Part shown: positions 1 through 10,251 of the stretch, piece by piece
Position numbering within the stretch: position 1 is the stretch's first letter
Layout: each line of letters opens with the position of its first letter
From: Ligustrum vulgare
Taxonomy: Eukaryota; Streptophyta; Magnoliopsida; Lamiales; Oleaceae
Direction: 5' to 3'
DNA length: 64,000 nt
Assembly: GCA_963555705.1 (NCBI GenBank)
Contig: OY743169.1
Location: 9,796,014 to 9,860,013, forward strand
The notes under the pieces: generated by a model
Told to the model about the DNA's origin: nothing
The model's input: the letters and a program-made list of their open reading frames with translations, nothing else
Databases searched by the model: none
Position numbers and translations under genes: made by a program

Positions 1-600
1 TGTCCCTCACTCAACTCCATCTTTTTTTCTTCTTCTTTCTTTTTCCTCCTCCTCCTCCTTCTTGAGTTTCAATTGGTCCTTGTAAACTTCTTCCGGACTC
101 AAAGGTAGGAGTGTCACGGGTTTTCCATTCATTTGGAAACTATACCAATTTTTCCTACCATCATGCAATATCCTCCTATCATATTTCCATGGTCTCCCCA
201 ATAATATATGTGTAGCTTGCATGAGCACCACATCACATAGTACTTGATCCTCATAGGTCCCTATGTTGAAAATAAGTAGTACTTGCTTGCTTACTTTCAA
301 CTCACCATAATCACTCAACCATTGCAACTTATAAGGATTAGGATGTGGCATTAAAGGTAATCCCAACCTCTCGACCATACTAGTGCTAACTAAATTGGTG
401 CAACTCCCCCCATCAATGATGAGACTACACGCTTTGTCCTTCACAAGACACCTAGTATGGAAGATATTCTCCCTTTGCTTAGCCGCCTCATCCACATTGG
501 CTTGGGTGTTGAGAGACCTAATGGTGACTAAAGACTTGTGTGGACTAACAATTCCCTCCACCTCTTCTTCCTCGCCATCACTATCTCCTCTACATGGCAT
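1..600 (-). CDS. Ty3/gypsy chromovirus aspartic protease region (partial pol, runs off left edge)
   Basis: This is the start of the pol part of a minus-strand LTR retrotransposon; the rest lies beyond base 1. The reading frame 7-600 opens with an acidic linker and then has a retropepsin core with the motif IIDGGSC (a variant of the usual D-S/T-G active site) and a later hydrophobic LLGRPW motif, as in chromovirus proteases. The protease would cut the Gag-Pol polyprotein inside the virus-like particle. It overlaps the 3' end of gag (528-600) in another frame. Related chromoviruses usually have one continuous gag-pol frame, so this is either a frameshift mutation or a programmed shift. RT, RNase H and integrase are not in the window. 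The family assignment is firm; the CRM-like clade is an inference from the gag and the LTR. Confidence 0.8.
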
Positions 601-1826
601 CCCTCTTCGTCCTCTTCATCTTCCGAGTACCACTCCCCATTTCTAATAATCATCACCCTATTGTTAGGGCACTCTCGAGCATAATGCCCCCATCCTCTAC
701 ACTTGAAGCATTCTATATCCCGACTCCTATAGGTTGTAGGAACAACCTTTGGTTTATCCTTGAGGAAGCTAACTTCCTTTCCCTTGGAGGTTTCAATATT
801 GTCCTTAAGTGGTGCCTTATCAACCCTTTTACTACCCCACTTAGACTTCCAATTGGAACTAGGACCCCCCAAGAATTTTTCTTGTCCCTTTCTTTTAAAT
901 TGCTCCTTCTTCTTCAATTGAGCCTCCACTTTAATAGACATATGGACCAACTCCTCCATCTCCACATAATGGTGTAATTCAACCACATTGGCTATCTCCC
1001 TATTCAACCCACTCATAAAACGAGCCATAGTGGCTTCTCTATCCTCCTCTATGTCGGCCCTCATCAAAGCTTTCTCCAACTCCTTATAATAATCTTCAAC
1101 ACCCTTTGTTCCTTGAGTAAGGGTTTGTAGTATTTGATAGAGCCCCCTATAGTAGTGACTTAGTACAAATCTTTTTCTCAAAAGGCTCTTCAACTCATCC
1201 CAAGTATCCACACTACCCTCGAAATTCCTTCTCCTAGTGAGTAATAAATTATCCCACCAAGCTAAGGCATAGTCGGTAAACTCCACTACCGCTAACTTAA
1301 CCTTTTTATCCTCGGAGTACCTATGACATTCAAAAATCAATTCCATCTTCCTCTCCCATTCTAAATAGGCATCCGGATCACTCTTCCCATGGAAAGAAGG
1401 AATTTTCATGTTAATACTATCAAGATTACCATCCACTCCATCCCTATCCCTAGGGTTCCTCCCATGTCCTCGACCTACTCCCCTCACATTCCTACCTCCT
1501 CTATTCCTACCCATGTTCCAATTTTGGTCACTACCCCCTTCACTCTCCAATTCATCATCATCCTCATACTCATCTCTAGGCCTTCTCCTATCACCCCTCC
1601 TAACATTATCATCCCTTGGAGGTGGAACTTCCCTCCTAGTCTCCAACCTTGCTAATCTACCCTCCAACCTTCCCCCCATATCCGCCATAGTAACCGTGAG
1701 AGCTTGTATCATATCCCTCAACTCTTGAGTTTGTGCATTAGAATCTTGTCCACTGGAAGTATGTGCATTAGCCATGGAGTGTAAGTGTGCAAGTGTCCTC
1801 ACAAAATATTTTCGCTCGTGTTTCAC
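528..1826 (-). CDS. Ty3/gypsy chromovirus Gag with CCHC zinc knuckle
   Basis: This is the nucleocapsid polyprotein, which packages element RNA in cytoplasmic particles. The open frame has 432 codons. An Arg/Asp-rich low-complexity stretch near residues 65-140 is followed by the retrotransposon Gag domain (about 140-300), with the typical IPSFHGKSDPDAYLEWE and FTDYALAWWD motifs, and by a single zinc knuckle, CFKCRGWGHYAREC, near residue 375. The C-terminus is very acidic. The first Met is at 1826; a second in-frame Met about 17 codons on (MANAHTSSG) is an equally good start. Upstream lie a leader, a PBS and the LTR, so the order is canonical. The Gag core resembles CRM-like and Reina-like chromoviruses; the exact clade is not proven. 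Confidence 0.85.
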   Translation of the reverse strand: MKHERKYFVRTLAHLHSMANAHTSSGQDSNAQTQELRDMIQALTVTMADMGGRLEGRLARLETRREVPPPRDDNVRRGDRRRPRDEYEDDDELESEGGSDQNWNMGRNRGGRNVRGVGRGHGRNPRDRDGVDGNLDSINMKIPSFHGKSDPDAYLEWERKMELIFECHRYSEDKKVKLAVVEFTDYALAWWDNLLLTRRRNFEGSVDTWDELKSLLRKRFVLSHYYRGLYQILQTLTQGTKGVEDYYKELEKALMRADIEEDREATMARFMSGLNREIANVVELHHYVEMEELVHMSIKVEAQLKKKEQFKRKGQEKFLGGPSSNWKSKWGSKRVDKAPLKDNIETSKGKEVSFLKDKPKVVPTTYRSRDIECFKCRGWGHYARECPNNRVMIIRNGEWYSEDEEDEEGCHVEEIVMARKKRWRELLVHTSL

Positions 1827-2400
1827 TCAATTAGGCTTTTTCCCTCTAATGAGCTCACCACTCTTGCCTTTTACCACTCCTCACTTTCTTACCCAAACTT
1901 TTCAAGGAACGTAATTCAACTAATTGAGAATTCAACTCTTGTGTAGCACAAATTCCACAAACAACAAAGGAAGCAAAGGAAAGGATTGACACAATAGCAA
2001 GTAGAATTTATTTGCTTGCTATTATACAAGGAAGTAAGAAATTTAACTTGACCAATAAGATTTTCAAGGATATAGTCACAATAACTTGATGTAAGACACA
2101 AGGAATTTACTTAGGAATGTGTTTGGTAGTTGAATGGTAGGTTTCAATATGAAAACACTCTTTGAAACATTTTATCAAACACTTAGGATGCAACTTGAAT
2201 AGTTTGGAATTTTCAAGTGTTTGTTCAAATGTATCCCCAAGAAACTTTCAAATTGATGATAACAACAATGCCCAATATGTAGGAATCATGAAATAATCAT
2301 GGGAAACTAATTTTCCCCAATTTCTTTTGTAATTTTCATTTTTTTTTGACTATCAAGAACAACAACAATAAATGTAAAGATAGGATTACCAATTTTAGAG
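1827..2400 (-). other. Untranslated leader of the minus-strand chromovirus
   Basis: This stretch lies between the PBS (right) and the gag start (left) on the minus strand. It has no long open frame and is AT-rich. It would hold the packaging and dimerisation signals, but I cannot point to specific ones. Confidence 0.6.
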
Positions 2401-2416
2401 CCAAGCTCTGATACCA
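2401..2416 (-). other. Primer-binding site, initiator-Met tRNA type
   Basis: The minus strand reads TGGTATCAGAGCTTGG, which begins like the classic plant PBS complementary to the 3' end of tRNA-iMet. It lies two bases from the LTR edge and primes minus-strand DNA synthesis. It fixes the LTR boundary at 2419. Confidence 0.85.
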
Positions 2417-2418
2417 AA

Positions 2419-3146
2419 TGATGCGAACCCCTTTGGTGATTAAACCAAAAATTCCTACAACAAAACTGTATCAACCCAAGAAAGCTAAAATAGGTAATAA
2501 ATGAGGAATCTTGACCCAAGTTTAACCTAACCAAAATTCTAAGGAAAGTTAACCCTAGCCCAATGGAGAGATTAAGACAAATACCAAGACTTGTGGAATG
2601 AATATCAACAAATACACAAGAACAAACTCTCAATATATAAGTTGAAATAAATTCCAAGAAAAGTTACAAGGGAAGAAAGGATTTACCTCTCTCAAATGCT
2701 CTCAATGGAGTCTTCAATGTTCAACCAAAACTATCTAGGGTTTGGGCTTTACAAAGTATATACAAGAAATGAAAGACAAAAAGTTTGGGAAATTGCACAA
2801 AAAACCCCTTTTTTTCATTCGGGAAACTTTCGGTCGACCGAAATGGCATTTTCGGTCGTACGGAGGTCAGCCGAACCCGCCTGAAGCTACGTCTCAAAAT
2901 CCTGCAGAGTTTCGGTTGATCGGGGGAAACTTTCGGTCGACCGAAATGTCCTGAGCTTCCAAACTTAGGTAATTGACCTCGATCTTGCTCTCTTCCATGT
3001 GGACTTGATTTCAGAGCTTGAAAATTAGTCCCTCCATCGACTCTTGGACCTCTTTAGCCTTGAATCTTGTCATGGGCCCCACCGGTATTCTGATAGAGGG
3101 TTGACCTGTTTGACTTTGACTCGATTGACTCCTTGGATTCTCATCA
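2419..3146 (-). mobile_element. 5' LTR (728 bp) of the minus-strand chromovirus
   Basis: The LTR is bounded by the PBS on one side and by the broken gag of another element on the other. Its ends are TGATG...CATCA. The same sequence recurs at 35555-36814, which confirms the borders. Inside, on the minus strand, is a short reading frame ending near 3011 with the motif GPMTRFKAKEVQ. This looks like the C-terminal tail of a Ty3/gypsy polyprotein, which in CRM-type elements runs into the 3' LTR. The 5-bp flank at 3147 (gatga) should match the other end of the element, outside the window. Confidence 0.8.
2828..2946. repeat. Palindromic TTTCGGTCGACCGAAA pair in the LTR
   Basis: A perfect 16-bp palindrome occurs at 2828-2843 and again at 2931-2946, with degenerate copies between them. 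The same palindrome occurs in the related LTR at 36622-36637, and partial copies lie at 35975-36020. Each could fold as a hairpin or bind a dimeric factor. Confidence 0.8.
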
Positions 3147-3349
3147 GATGAGAAAGACCATGAATTGCCCCATTGGTCTATCATCTTCATCAATAGCGGG
3201 GTTGGCACCACCTTGGTTGTTGTCCCCCATATTGCCTTGTATTCTTTGTTGTTCAACTTGTTCTCTTCTTTCCCTAATCCTCCTCCTAAAAGTTCGTTCG
3301 GGATCAATTGGAAGAATGGCCCAAGTCGGACGTTGTTGCATAAACAAGG
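3147..3349 (-). pseudogene. Tat/Athila-like Ty3/gypsy Gag N-terminal fragment
   Basis: The minus-strand frame contains LPIDPERTFRRRIRERRE followed by a Gln/Asn/Gly-rich stretch and DDRPMGQF. This is the usual opening of Gag proteins in plant Tat/Athila elements. It breaks off at 3146, where the chromovirus LTR has inserted, and its upstream leader is cut by the solo LTR starting at 3355. The first in-frame ATG is near 3341. Joined across the solo LTR, the leader leads directly to a PBS and a Tat/Athila-like LTR, which supports the assignment. Confidence 0.7.
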
Positions 3350-3354
3350 CAAGA

Positions 3355-6240
3355 TGTAAGACCGCTTTTCATTTTATGGGCAATTCTGAAATCCTATGTG
3401 AGATTTATGTTAATGTTGTTATAAATTTTAAATTGATAATTTTTAATGACTATAATTGGAATTATTTTTTTTGCAGTGGAAGGACTTGGACGCCGTCTCG
3501 ATCAATGTACCAATTCGAAAGTTTATAAATTGTTTATGAACTCTATGTGTAATTAATTATTTTAATTGTTAAGCTTGTTAAATTCTATTTGTCATTGAGT
3601 AGTAAATTGTTTAAATTTCATTAAATTGAGATTGGGAAAAGGTTTAGGGCGAATTGAAATTTTATTGGGAGTTGTGGACTTAAATTTCTAAATTGAGAGA
3701 ATTGAGGGACCAAGTTGCAAATTCCAAAAGATTATATCTAAACCTAATCTAATCTAAACCCTCATACTCGTCTCTCACATCTCCCTCACGCTCACTCTCT
3801 GCCTCGCCTCTCGCTCTCTCTGCCTCCGTCTCTCGCTCGACTTCGCCCTCTCCCTCAGTTTCTTGCCGGCGCACCACCGGCCAACTCGCCGGCGCACCAC
3901 CTCCACTCACGGTAGTACCTTTTTCCACCCCCCTCACACACGAACGCACACACAAGAGCACGCAGTCGCGCACTTGTCCGCGGTTCTACGCACACAACAT
4001 ACACATGTAATTATTGTATGCATATATGAATTTTTCTATATATATATTGATGTATATATATTATACTCGTATATAAATTTCAGATTTTTAGGTTTATATG
4101 GTTCAATTTTCAGATGTCGAAAATGGAAGAATTAATTTGGTTAATTGATATATTTTTAGTTTAAATTTTTATATAATAATTGTAAATTCAAATTTGGGGG
4201 ATAATTATGTATGTGTACCTACTTCAGTTTCGAATTATGAGGCCAGTTAACTGAAATTTTTAGTTAGACCTTGGACTGTAATTGTTTCATTTTAAATTTC
4301 GGATTTTGGAAATGTAAGATTTTAATTGTTAGTTAATTGTTGAGGTTAGGTTTTTGGCTTGAAATTTGATTTATTTTCAGATTTCAGATTTAGTAATGTA
4401 TATAAATGTATGTATAGATTGTGTTGTAAACCTAATTTATGAAATTGGTAGCTTAGTGGACGGTTTAGTTAAAGTTTCAAACTTTGATTTTTGTTTAGAT
4501 TTTTAAATCATAGATTGTCAAATTTAGAATTTGGTGTGGAACCTTGATGAATTATTGAAATTTTAATTGTAATTGTATAACGTTAAAGCTGTGAAAATTT
4601 GAAGTTTAGTTAACGACCTTGTGGTAAAGTTCATAATAATTAGTTATTTTTAGATCAGTGAACTTGTTAGAGTCACGATTAAGTAATTTTGTAAAGTTAT
4701 GGAATTTTGAGTTTGAGTTTGAATTTAAAAGATGAGAATACCTTCTAATGTGCATTGAGATTCAATTCTTGTCTCGAATATTTTTTTATGTGCTTTAATC
4801 TAAACGTAAGGACACATTGTGGATTAAAAGTTATACATATTAATGAATGTGTACAATTAGGATTTTGGTACATTGACCACACGGGCAGTCGAAGCTCCTC
4901 CACTTGCAAGTTCAGAACGGTAAATACTAAGGATTTCGGGTAAGTAAACTTCCCCCTACTTTCATCAAAGTTGAATATTAATGTGGAATTAATGTGCTTA
5001 ATTGACATTCGTGTTAATTACGGAATTTTTATGCTTTTGGTCTACCATATGCAATTATATGTAGTTAAGGAAATGTTCAAGCATGCACGTTACATGTCAT
5101 TGCATCATCAAGAATGCATTGGCATCGAAATGGGAAAGTCAAATGTTTTAATGAAAGGAATGTGTCAAAGTGCAATTTTTGTCAAAAATTATGTATCCCA
5201 AGTTTTTGAAAGAATGGGTGTACTTCTATGTCATGAAAGGTCCGAGTGGGAAATGGGGCGCGGGGGACCGGCGTACCCGAATGTAATGAGCCGCTTTGCG
5301 GTGGAATGAATGTAATGAGCCGCTTTGCGGTGGAATGAATGAATGAACCGCTTTGCGGTGGGATAGTGAATGTTAAACCGCTTTGCGGTGGAAATGCGCA
5401 TGTTAATCTGGTTCCAAATAAGAATGGTCCACTGTTATCTGATTGACTAGAAGTTACACCAAGTGAGCTCACGATGGAATGAAGTGAAAGTTTTGAAATG
5501 TCAAGTGAAAGCTTGAAAAGTTTGAAAGTTTTGAAAGGTTAAAGTAAATGGGGATACATATTTCAAAGTTTAAAGCATTTCATGTCATAAGCATGCATTC
5601 ATGCATAAAGTTTACTTACTGAGCTTTAGCTCACCCCAATCCCTCCCCGACATTTCAGGTGATGAAAGTTAGGTGATCCGAGGAGAGCACTTGGTGACAG
5701 ACTCAGGCTACACCGCTTCAAGTTTTTAAAGAAAATAAAGTTAAATTTTGAAGTTAATTAAGTTTATAATTAAGTATTTCTTAATTCATTCATTTTATGT
5801 TGATAATTGTTTGGTTGAGATTAGTTTTAAATTAGTTATGGAATTTCTAATATTGGTTATATTATCACTTATTGCATTTAATTGAAGCTTATTGATACAA
5901 AATGTTGTGTTGAGGAGTTTGGGGATTGAGTTTTGAAATAATGTGGTGATGTTGGAGTTTGAAGTAGAATTGGGGTTGTATGTTGAATATTGGATTTCTA
6001 TTTGAGTTGAGTTTATGTTGTAAAATGGTTTTGATGTCCCTCTACAGGTTGGTTAAGTCCAATTTATAGAGGAGACTCTGTCGAAATTTCTATAAGATTT
6101 TAAAATAGAAAATGAAAAAGTTGATGTTTTTAAATGATTTGTTTTCCGCATTTTAATGTTTAAACGTTTTAAATTCCGCATTTAATGTGAATGGAAGTTA
6201 ACACGCCTAGGTTTAAGGTTTTGAAACTTGGGGTGTTACA
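3355..6240 (+). mobile_element. Solo LTR (2886 bp) of a Tekay-like Ty3/gypsy element, TSD caaga
   Basis: The LTR begins TGTAAGACC and ends GGGGTGTTACA, and perfect 5-bp duplications (caaga, 3350-3354 and 6241-6245) flank it. There is no PBS or coding region, so the element was lost by LTR-LTR recombination. It holds a pyrimidine-rich stretch near 3760-3860 and the conserved 3' block with a ctgagctttagctcacccc motif near 5620, both usual in Tekay/Del LTRs. Open frames inside it, such as 3749-3973 and 5182-5472, are low-complexity and not genes. Confidence 0.9.
5279..5396 (+). repeat. Four tandem hairpin units, core CCGCTTTGCGG
   Basis: Inside the solo LTR, four imperfect units of about 28-30 bp each carry CCGCTTTGCGGTGG. 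The core is a perfect 4-bp stem with a TTT loop. The first two units are nearly identical and the last two have diverged, as expected for local tandem duplication. Confidence 0.85.
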
Positions 6241-6245
6241 CAAGA

Positions 6246-6364
6246 GCACCTAGAAAATGAAAATAAAAAGAAGAAAGAGATGAGAATGAGAAGACAATTC
6301 AATTAACAAAAATCAATGCATTTAGTACAAATAAAATCAGTCCCCGGCAACAGCACCAAAAACT
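6246..6364 (-). other. Leader and tRNA-Asp-like PBS of the Tat/Athila-like element
   Basis: On the minus strand the stretch next to the LTR reads TTTTTGGTGCTGTTGCCGGGGA (two pieces: TTTTTGGTGCTG, then TTGCCGGGGA; about 6341-6362). This matches, with a few changes, the PBS type complementary to plant tRNA-Asp used by Athila/Tat elements. The AG-rich leader then continues, across the solo LTR, into the Gag fragment at 3349. Confidence 0.7.
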
Positions 6365-8012
6365 TGTTCGCTAAAATCGTATACCGCAAGTGCACGGTTC
6401 GCGTTCAAGTAGTAAAGTGGACTAGAGAAGTCCGAGTTGTCGTACCCACGAGGATTGATTGATTTGTAACTAAATTTATTGATTTCATTTTAAAAGAAAA
6501 GTCAAGTAACATAAAAACTTGGTTTGGTGGTGAATTACTAACTAAGTGATACAAATAAGAAACATGGCAATATGTAAACTAGTTAACTAAAGCAAATAGA
6601 TAACATGAAACTTAGAATAAAACTAATTAATCTAAATACTTTGATGAACATATAAACGTGATAATTAAAATAAGTTACATAACATAAAATAAAGTGAATT
6701 TAGTTTTCATAACTATACTAATTTCTTCTTTTCAAAAATCAATTAGTGATAGTTAATTAATCAACCAAATTACATGGAAAAATTTTAAAATTACCTAACT
6801 TGTGTAGTAAATTCCAATTACAACTTAAAATAATAACACACATTTAAAAGTCACAAAAACCTAAAACAACATTCATAATCACAAAAACATAAACATAAAT
6901 GCCCAACATCCATAAAAAACCTAAAATACTTAATAAGAAATAAAGTAATCAAAAATTCCAACACAATAACATTAATCCATAATAAATTAACAACAACATT
7001 TAACAAACAACATAAATATATGAATAATACTCAAAATAAAGATTAAAAACAAGAGATTAAAGAAAACTCCACCTTTTGGAATAGTTCTTGAAGTAAAAAT
7101 TTAAGATATCTTCACTTTGAGCCAAGTTCCTTCATCAACCATAAATGTCTTCAATCACTCAAACATAAAACATTAATTGCACAAAAAGTAAATGACATTC
7201 TTGATGAGAATATGATAAAATAACAATAATCAAAAGCCCAACAATAATAAGCAACTTAAATGCACAATAACTTCACTAAACATAAAAACATTAACTTAAC
7301 ATTGCATTAAAAGTATGAAAAACAAGAGGAAAATTACAAAAGAAATGAAAAGAGGCAATAACTTACTTGGGTGCCCTAAAAAATGAGGATTTTTCTATTT
7401 ATACACCCCAAAAATCACCCAAAAACCCTAAAAACTTGTTCATCCGCGAAATTCAGCATATGGGCCGAACCGGGTTGACCGAGTTGACCCGGTCCGGCCC
7501 GAATTTTTTTTTTTTTGCAACCGAGACCGCGCGCGCGGTTGAAATTCCAAGTCCAACTTTGGCCTCGGGTTTGTTTTGAGCCGTGGTTTGCGCGCGCGGC
7601 TCGATTCAAGCCACGCGTTCGCGTGGCTCAGCTGGAGGATGATTTTGCAGCTTAGTCTCTTCCGTATTTGCCATCAAGTCCTCCATCTTTTTATCTTGAG
7701 CAATTTAGTCCCCAACTTTTCAAATTTCTTTCAAATAGGTCATTCTAAAATTGCACTTTAGGCCCTTCAACTTTTGGAATCTTGCAATTTGGTCCCTCGG
7801 TTAATTGCACGGCTAGTCCAAAACTTCCCGAAAGTGACAAAATGGTCCCCAAACTTCCAATTTCAGCATAATTTGCACTTCTTTTGTGGTTTTTGGCCTC
7901 AAACTTGAATATTAACCTATTTAAACACAAAATATGCATAAATTAGTAGATATTTGCTCAAGATGTTTCAAAATATGCTAATTTAAAGGTATAAAAAGTG
8001 TATAAAAATGCA
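6365..8012 (-). mobile_element. 5' LTR (about 1.65 kb) of the Tat/Athila-like element
   Basis: On the plus strand this LTR starts TGTTCGCTAAAATCG beside the PBS and ends ...AAAATGCA near 8012. The minus strand has a TATA-like GTATAAATAG near 7400 and a GC-rich patch with alternating CG at 7530-7630. Its last about 90 bases (minus strand) match 20508-20596 and 22655-22737, so three LTRs of this family are present. The outer edge is next to a TA microsatellite, so the true end could differ by some bases. Confidence 0.7.
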
Positions 8013-8020
8013 CTTAACGG

Positions 8021-8022
<2 letters not shown>

Positions 8023-8090
<68 letters not shown>
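8023..8090. repeat. (AT)n microsatellite, 68 bp
   Basis: A pure AT dinucleotide run lies at the junction between the Tat/Athila-like LTR and the truncated Tekay-like 5' LTR. The 3' LTR has only a short TA run at the same place (16480-16503). Confidence 0.95.
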
Positions 8091-8091
<1 letters not shown>

Positions 8092-8092
<1 letters not shown>

Positions 8093-9158
8093 TATATAAC
8101 CTTGTTTTAAAATTTGCTTTTGGGTCCTCATATTTGTCATTTTAATTGTTTCAGTCCCTAAAATGTTTTAAATGTATATAGTTCAGCCTTAAGTTCCAAA
8201 ATCTTCATTACAGTCCCTTATTATTTTAAGCAGCGTTTTAATGAGTCCTTTAATTTTCGAAAAACTCTATTTTTGTCCCCAAATTTTAAAATCATTCATT
8301 TCCAAACTTTAGAATTTATTTCAAAACTCTAATTTTATTTCAAAATTTGAATTCCTAGAAACTAATTCAAATTTTATTTTATCTTGGCTAGACGAGACGT
8401 ACGGAGATCTAGAGAACTGAAATATATTTTCTCGCTCAACCACACTCGTAGAGAATTGAGGTAGACTCGCCCCCATTAATTTGTTTACATTTTAATTGCA
8501 CGTTATATGCTTCATGTGGCTTACGTGCATTATTTGCATAAGATGATACGAGAATTTATATTTCTTATGAAATATTTGTGTTATGAGCATGCCATAACTT
8601 ATATGCATTTTAAATGCATGAGACGAGACGAGATTATGATTTTGTTATGCTTTGACATAACTTAGGTGTATTTATTGTATGAGACGAGACTACCCACACC
8701 CTATGTTACGAAAGCCTATTATTATGATGAGGTTGTCACTATATGATTGCATGTTTATGTGTTCAATTTTTATGTAAATTTATTAATCGGCGATGAGTCT
8801 ACTGAGTATTTTAATGAAATGCTCACCCCTTTTTAACAACAATTGCAGATATCGGAGATGGAGGTGAATGATGGGCAGGTTGTGGCATTAATATTTGAAT
8901 AATTAGATTTCACTATTGTTTCAGTTGAATAATCACATTTTGAGAAATGTTGAGATTTTGAACAATTATCTTTTATTTGAAATGTCTTAGCAAACATCAT
9001 TTCATCAAATTTGAGAATATTTGAAATTTATTAGTTTTGAATTTATTTAAATAAATCTTGCCAACTAGAAATGTTATTTTATTCCACTTAATATTATTTC
9101 AAACATTAGACGAGACGATGACGTGACGAGTCGGGTGATTAGAACTCGGGGCGTTACT
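8092..9158 (+). mobile_element. Truncated 5' LTR of the Tekay/Del-like element
   Basis: About 1067 bp match the last 1068 bp of the 3' LTR (16497-17564), with roughly a dozen differences seen by eye. The first 1.68 kb of the LTR, promoter region included, is missing, and the break lies in the AT microsatellite. The terminal dinucleotide is CT instead of CA. The element should therefore lack its own full promoter. Confidence 0.85.
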
Positions 9159-9161
9159 GCG

Positions 9162-9180
9162 TGGTATCAGAGTCAGTCTG
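9162..9180 (+). other. Primer-binding site (tRNA-iMet type) of the Tekay-like element
   Basis: TGGTATCAGAGTCAGTCTG lies three bases after the 5' LTR edge. Its first 11-12 bases are the standard plant tRNA-iMet PBS. Confidence 0.85.
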
Positions 9181-10251
9181 CGTTTCTGTAGACTGACAAT
9201 TTTTTCAAAAGAGAAATTTTTTAAAGTTTAGTTACATTATTAATTGCCAACTGCCATCATTCGATCTGCCGCTCCGAAGTAAAGAAGTTTATGAGTTTGT
9301 GTTATTTTATTTTTCGGATACATATTTTAAATGATTTATGAGACTTAGAAGAAAGAGAAAGATTTATATCCGAAATAGAAAGAAAGAAGAAGGAACGAGT
9401 TGTGAGCATAATGGGAATAAATAGTTATTGATTAAAGAATTGTTTTATAATAATTTTTGTCCTCGAACTTAGAGAATAAAGAACCCTAACTGGACTTTGT
9501 ATAATTGTTTTAGACATGGCACCATTCACAAGACAACAATAAAGAAAGAAAGTTAGATGGATGGGCCTCAAAATACCTATCATTCAAGAGGGGACATCAC
9601 AAGAAGATAGATGAGCATGTAAAATACTACTGGATCGCACGAGAGGACGCAATAGAGCATGGCTTTAAGATAATTGACACACAGGCTATTGGTCACTTCT
9701 TGTCAACTTTCCTGGAGGATGAGCGTAGGTTGGTAAATGAGTTTTATGAGAGTATGTGATGAGTTTATAATGCTTTGGGACCTTTTTCGAACCCCAGCAA
9801 CCGCACCAGCAATGATACCCAGAACCGATAATAGAGATCGGCTAAATGAGATATCTGATGCTGAGTCAGGCATCTACGATTATACGCCTGGGTTACAAGG
9901 TTATGTTTCAGAATCACCAGATTACTCCCCAGGTTCACCAAGTGTCACAACCGGTGCCCCAGATTATACACCTGGCACGCCCGGGACTACCCCTGTCAAC
10001 AGTCATATTTAGTGGGATAGGACTAGTGATAGGTGTTTTGGCATTTTCCCCTTTTCAACAGTTTTTCCCATTTCTGAAATAATAATGTATCCTCAATGAA
10101 GGAATTTCATTTATTAATAAAGAGATTCATTTATTTTATGTCACGAGCTATGTTTGACATTGTTATTAAGATTGGATGTATGAGATGATTGGTTGTCTAT
10201 ATTTTCCTATCGAGAAATAATAAACCTATTTGTTTTACTTAATAAAGGAAA
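9181..10251 (+). other. Leader of the Tekay-like element, with a small Pro/Tyr-rich ORF (9737-10012)
   Basis: The leader between the PBS and gag is about 1.07 kb. It contains a 91-codon open frame with repeated YTPG, YSPGSPS and YTPGTPG motifs in residues 47-85. No known retrotransposon domain is visible. A longer frame may once have begun near 9515 (ATGGCACCATTC), but stops now cut it. The ORF could be a relic of an extra element gene or chance; I see no homology. Confidence 0.45.

Noticed and set aside
3749..4135. Coding exon suggested by a CT-rich, Arg/Ser-coding stretch
   Set aside because: It lies within the solo LTR and is the expected pyrimidine-rich leader region.
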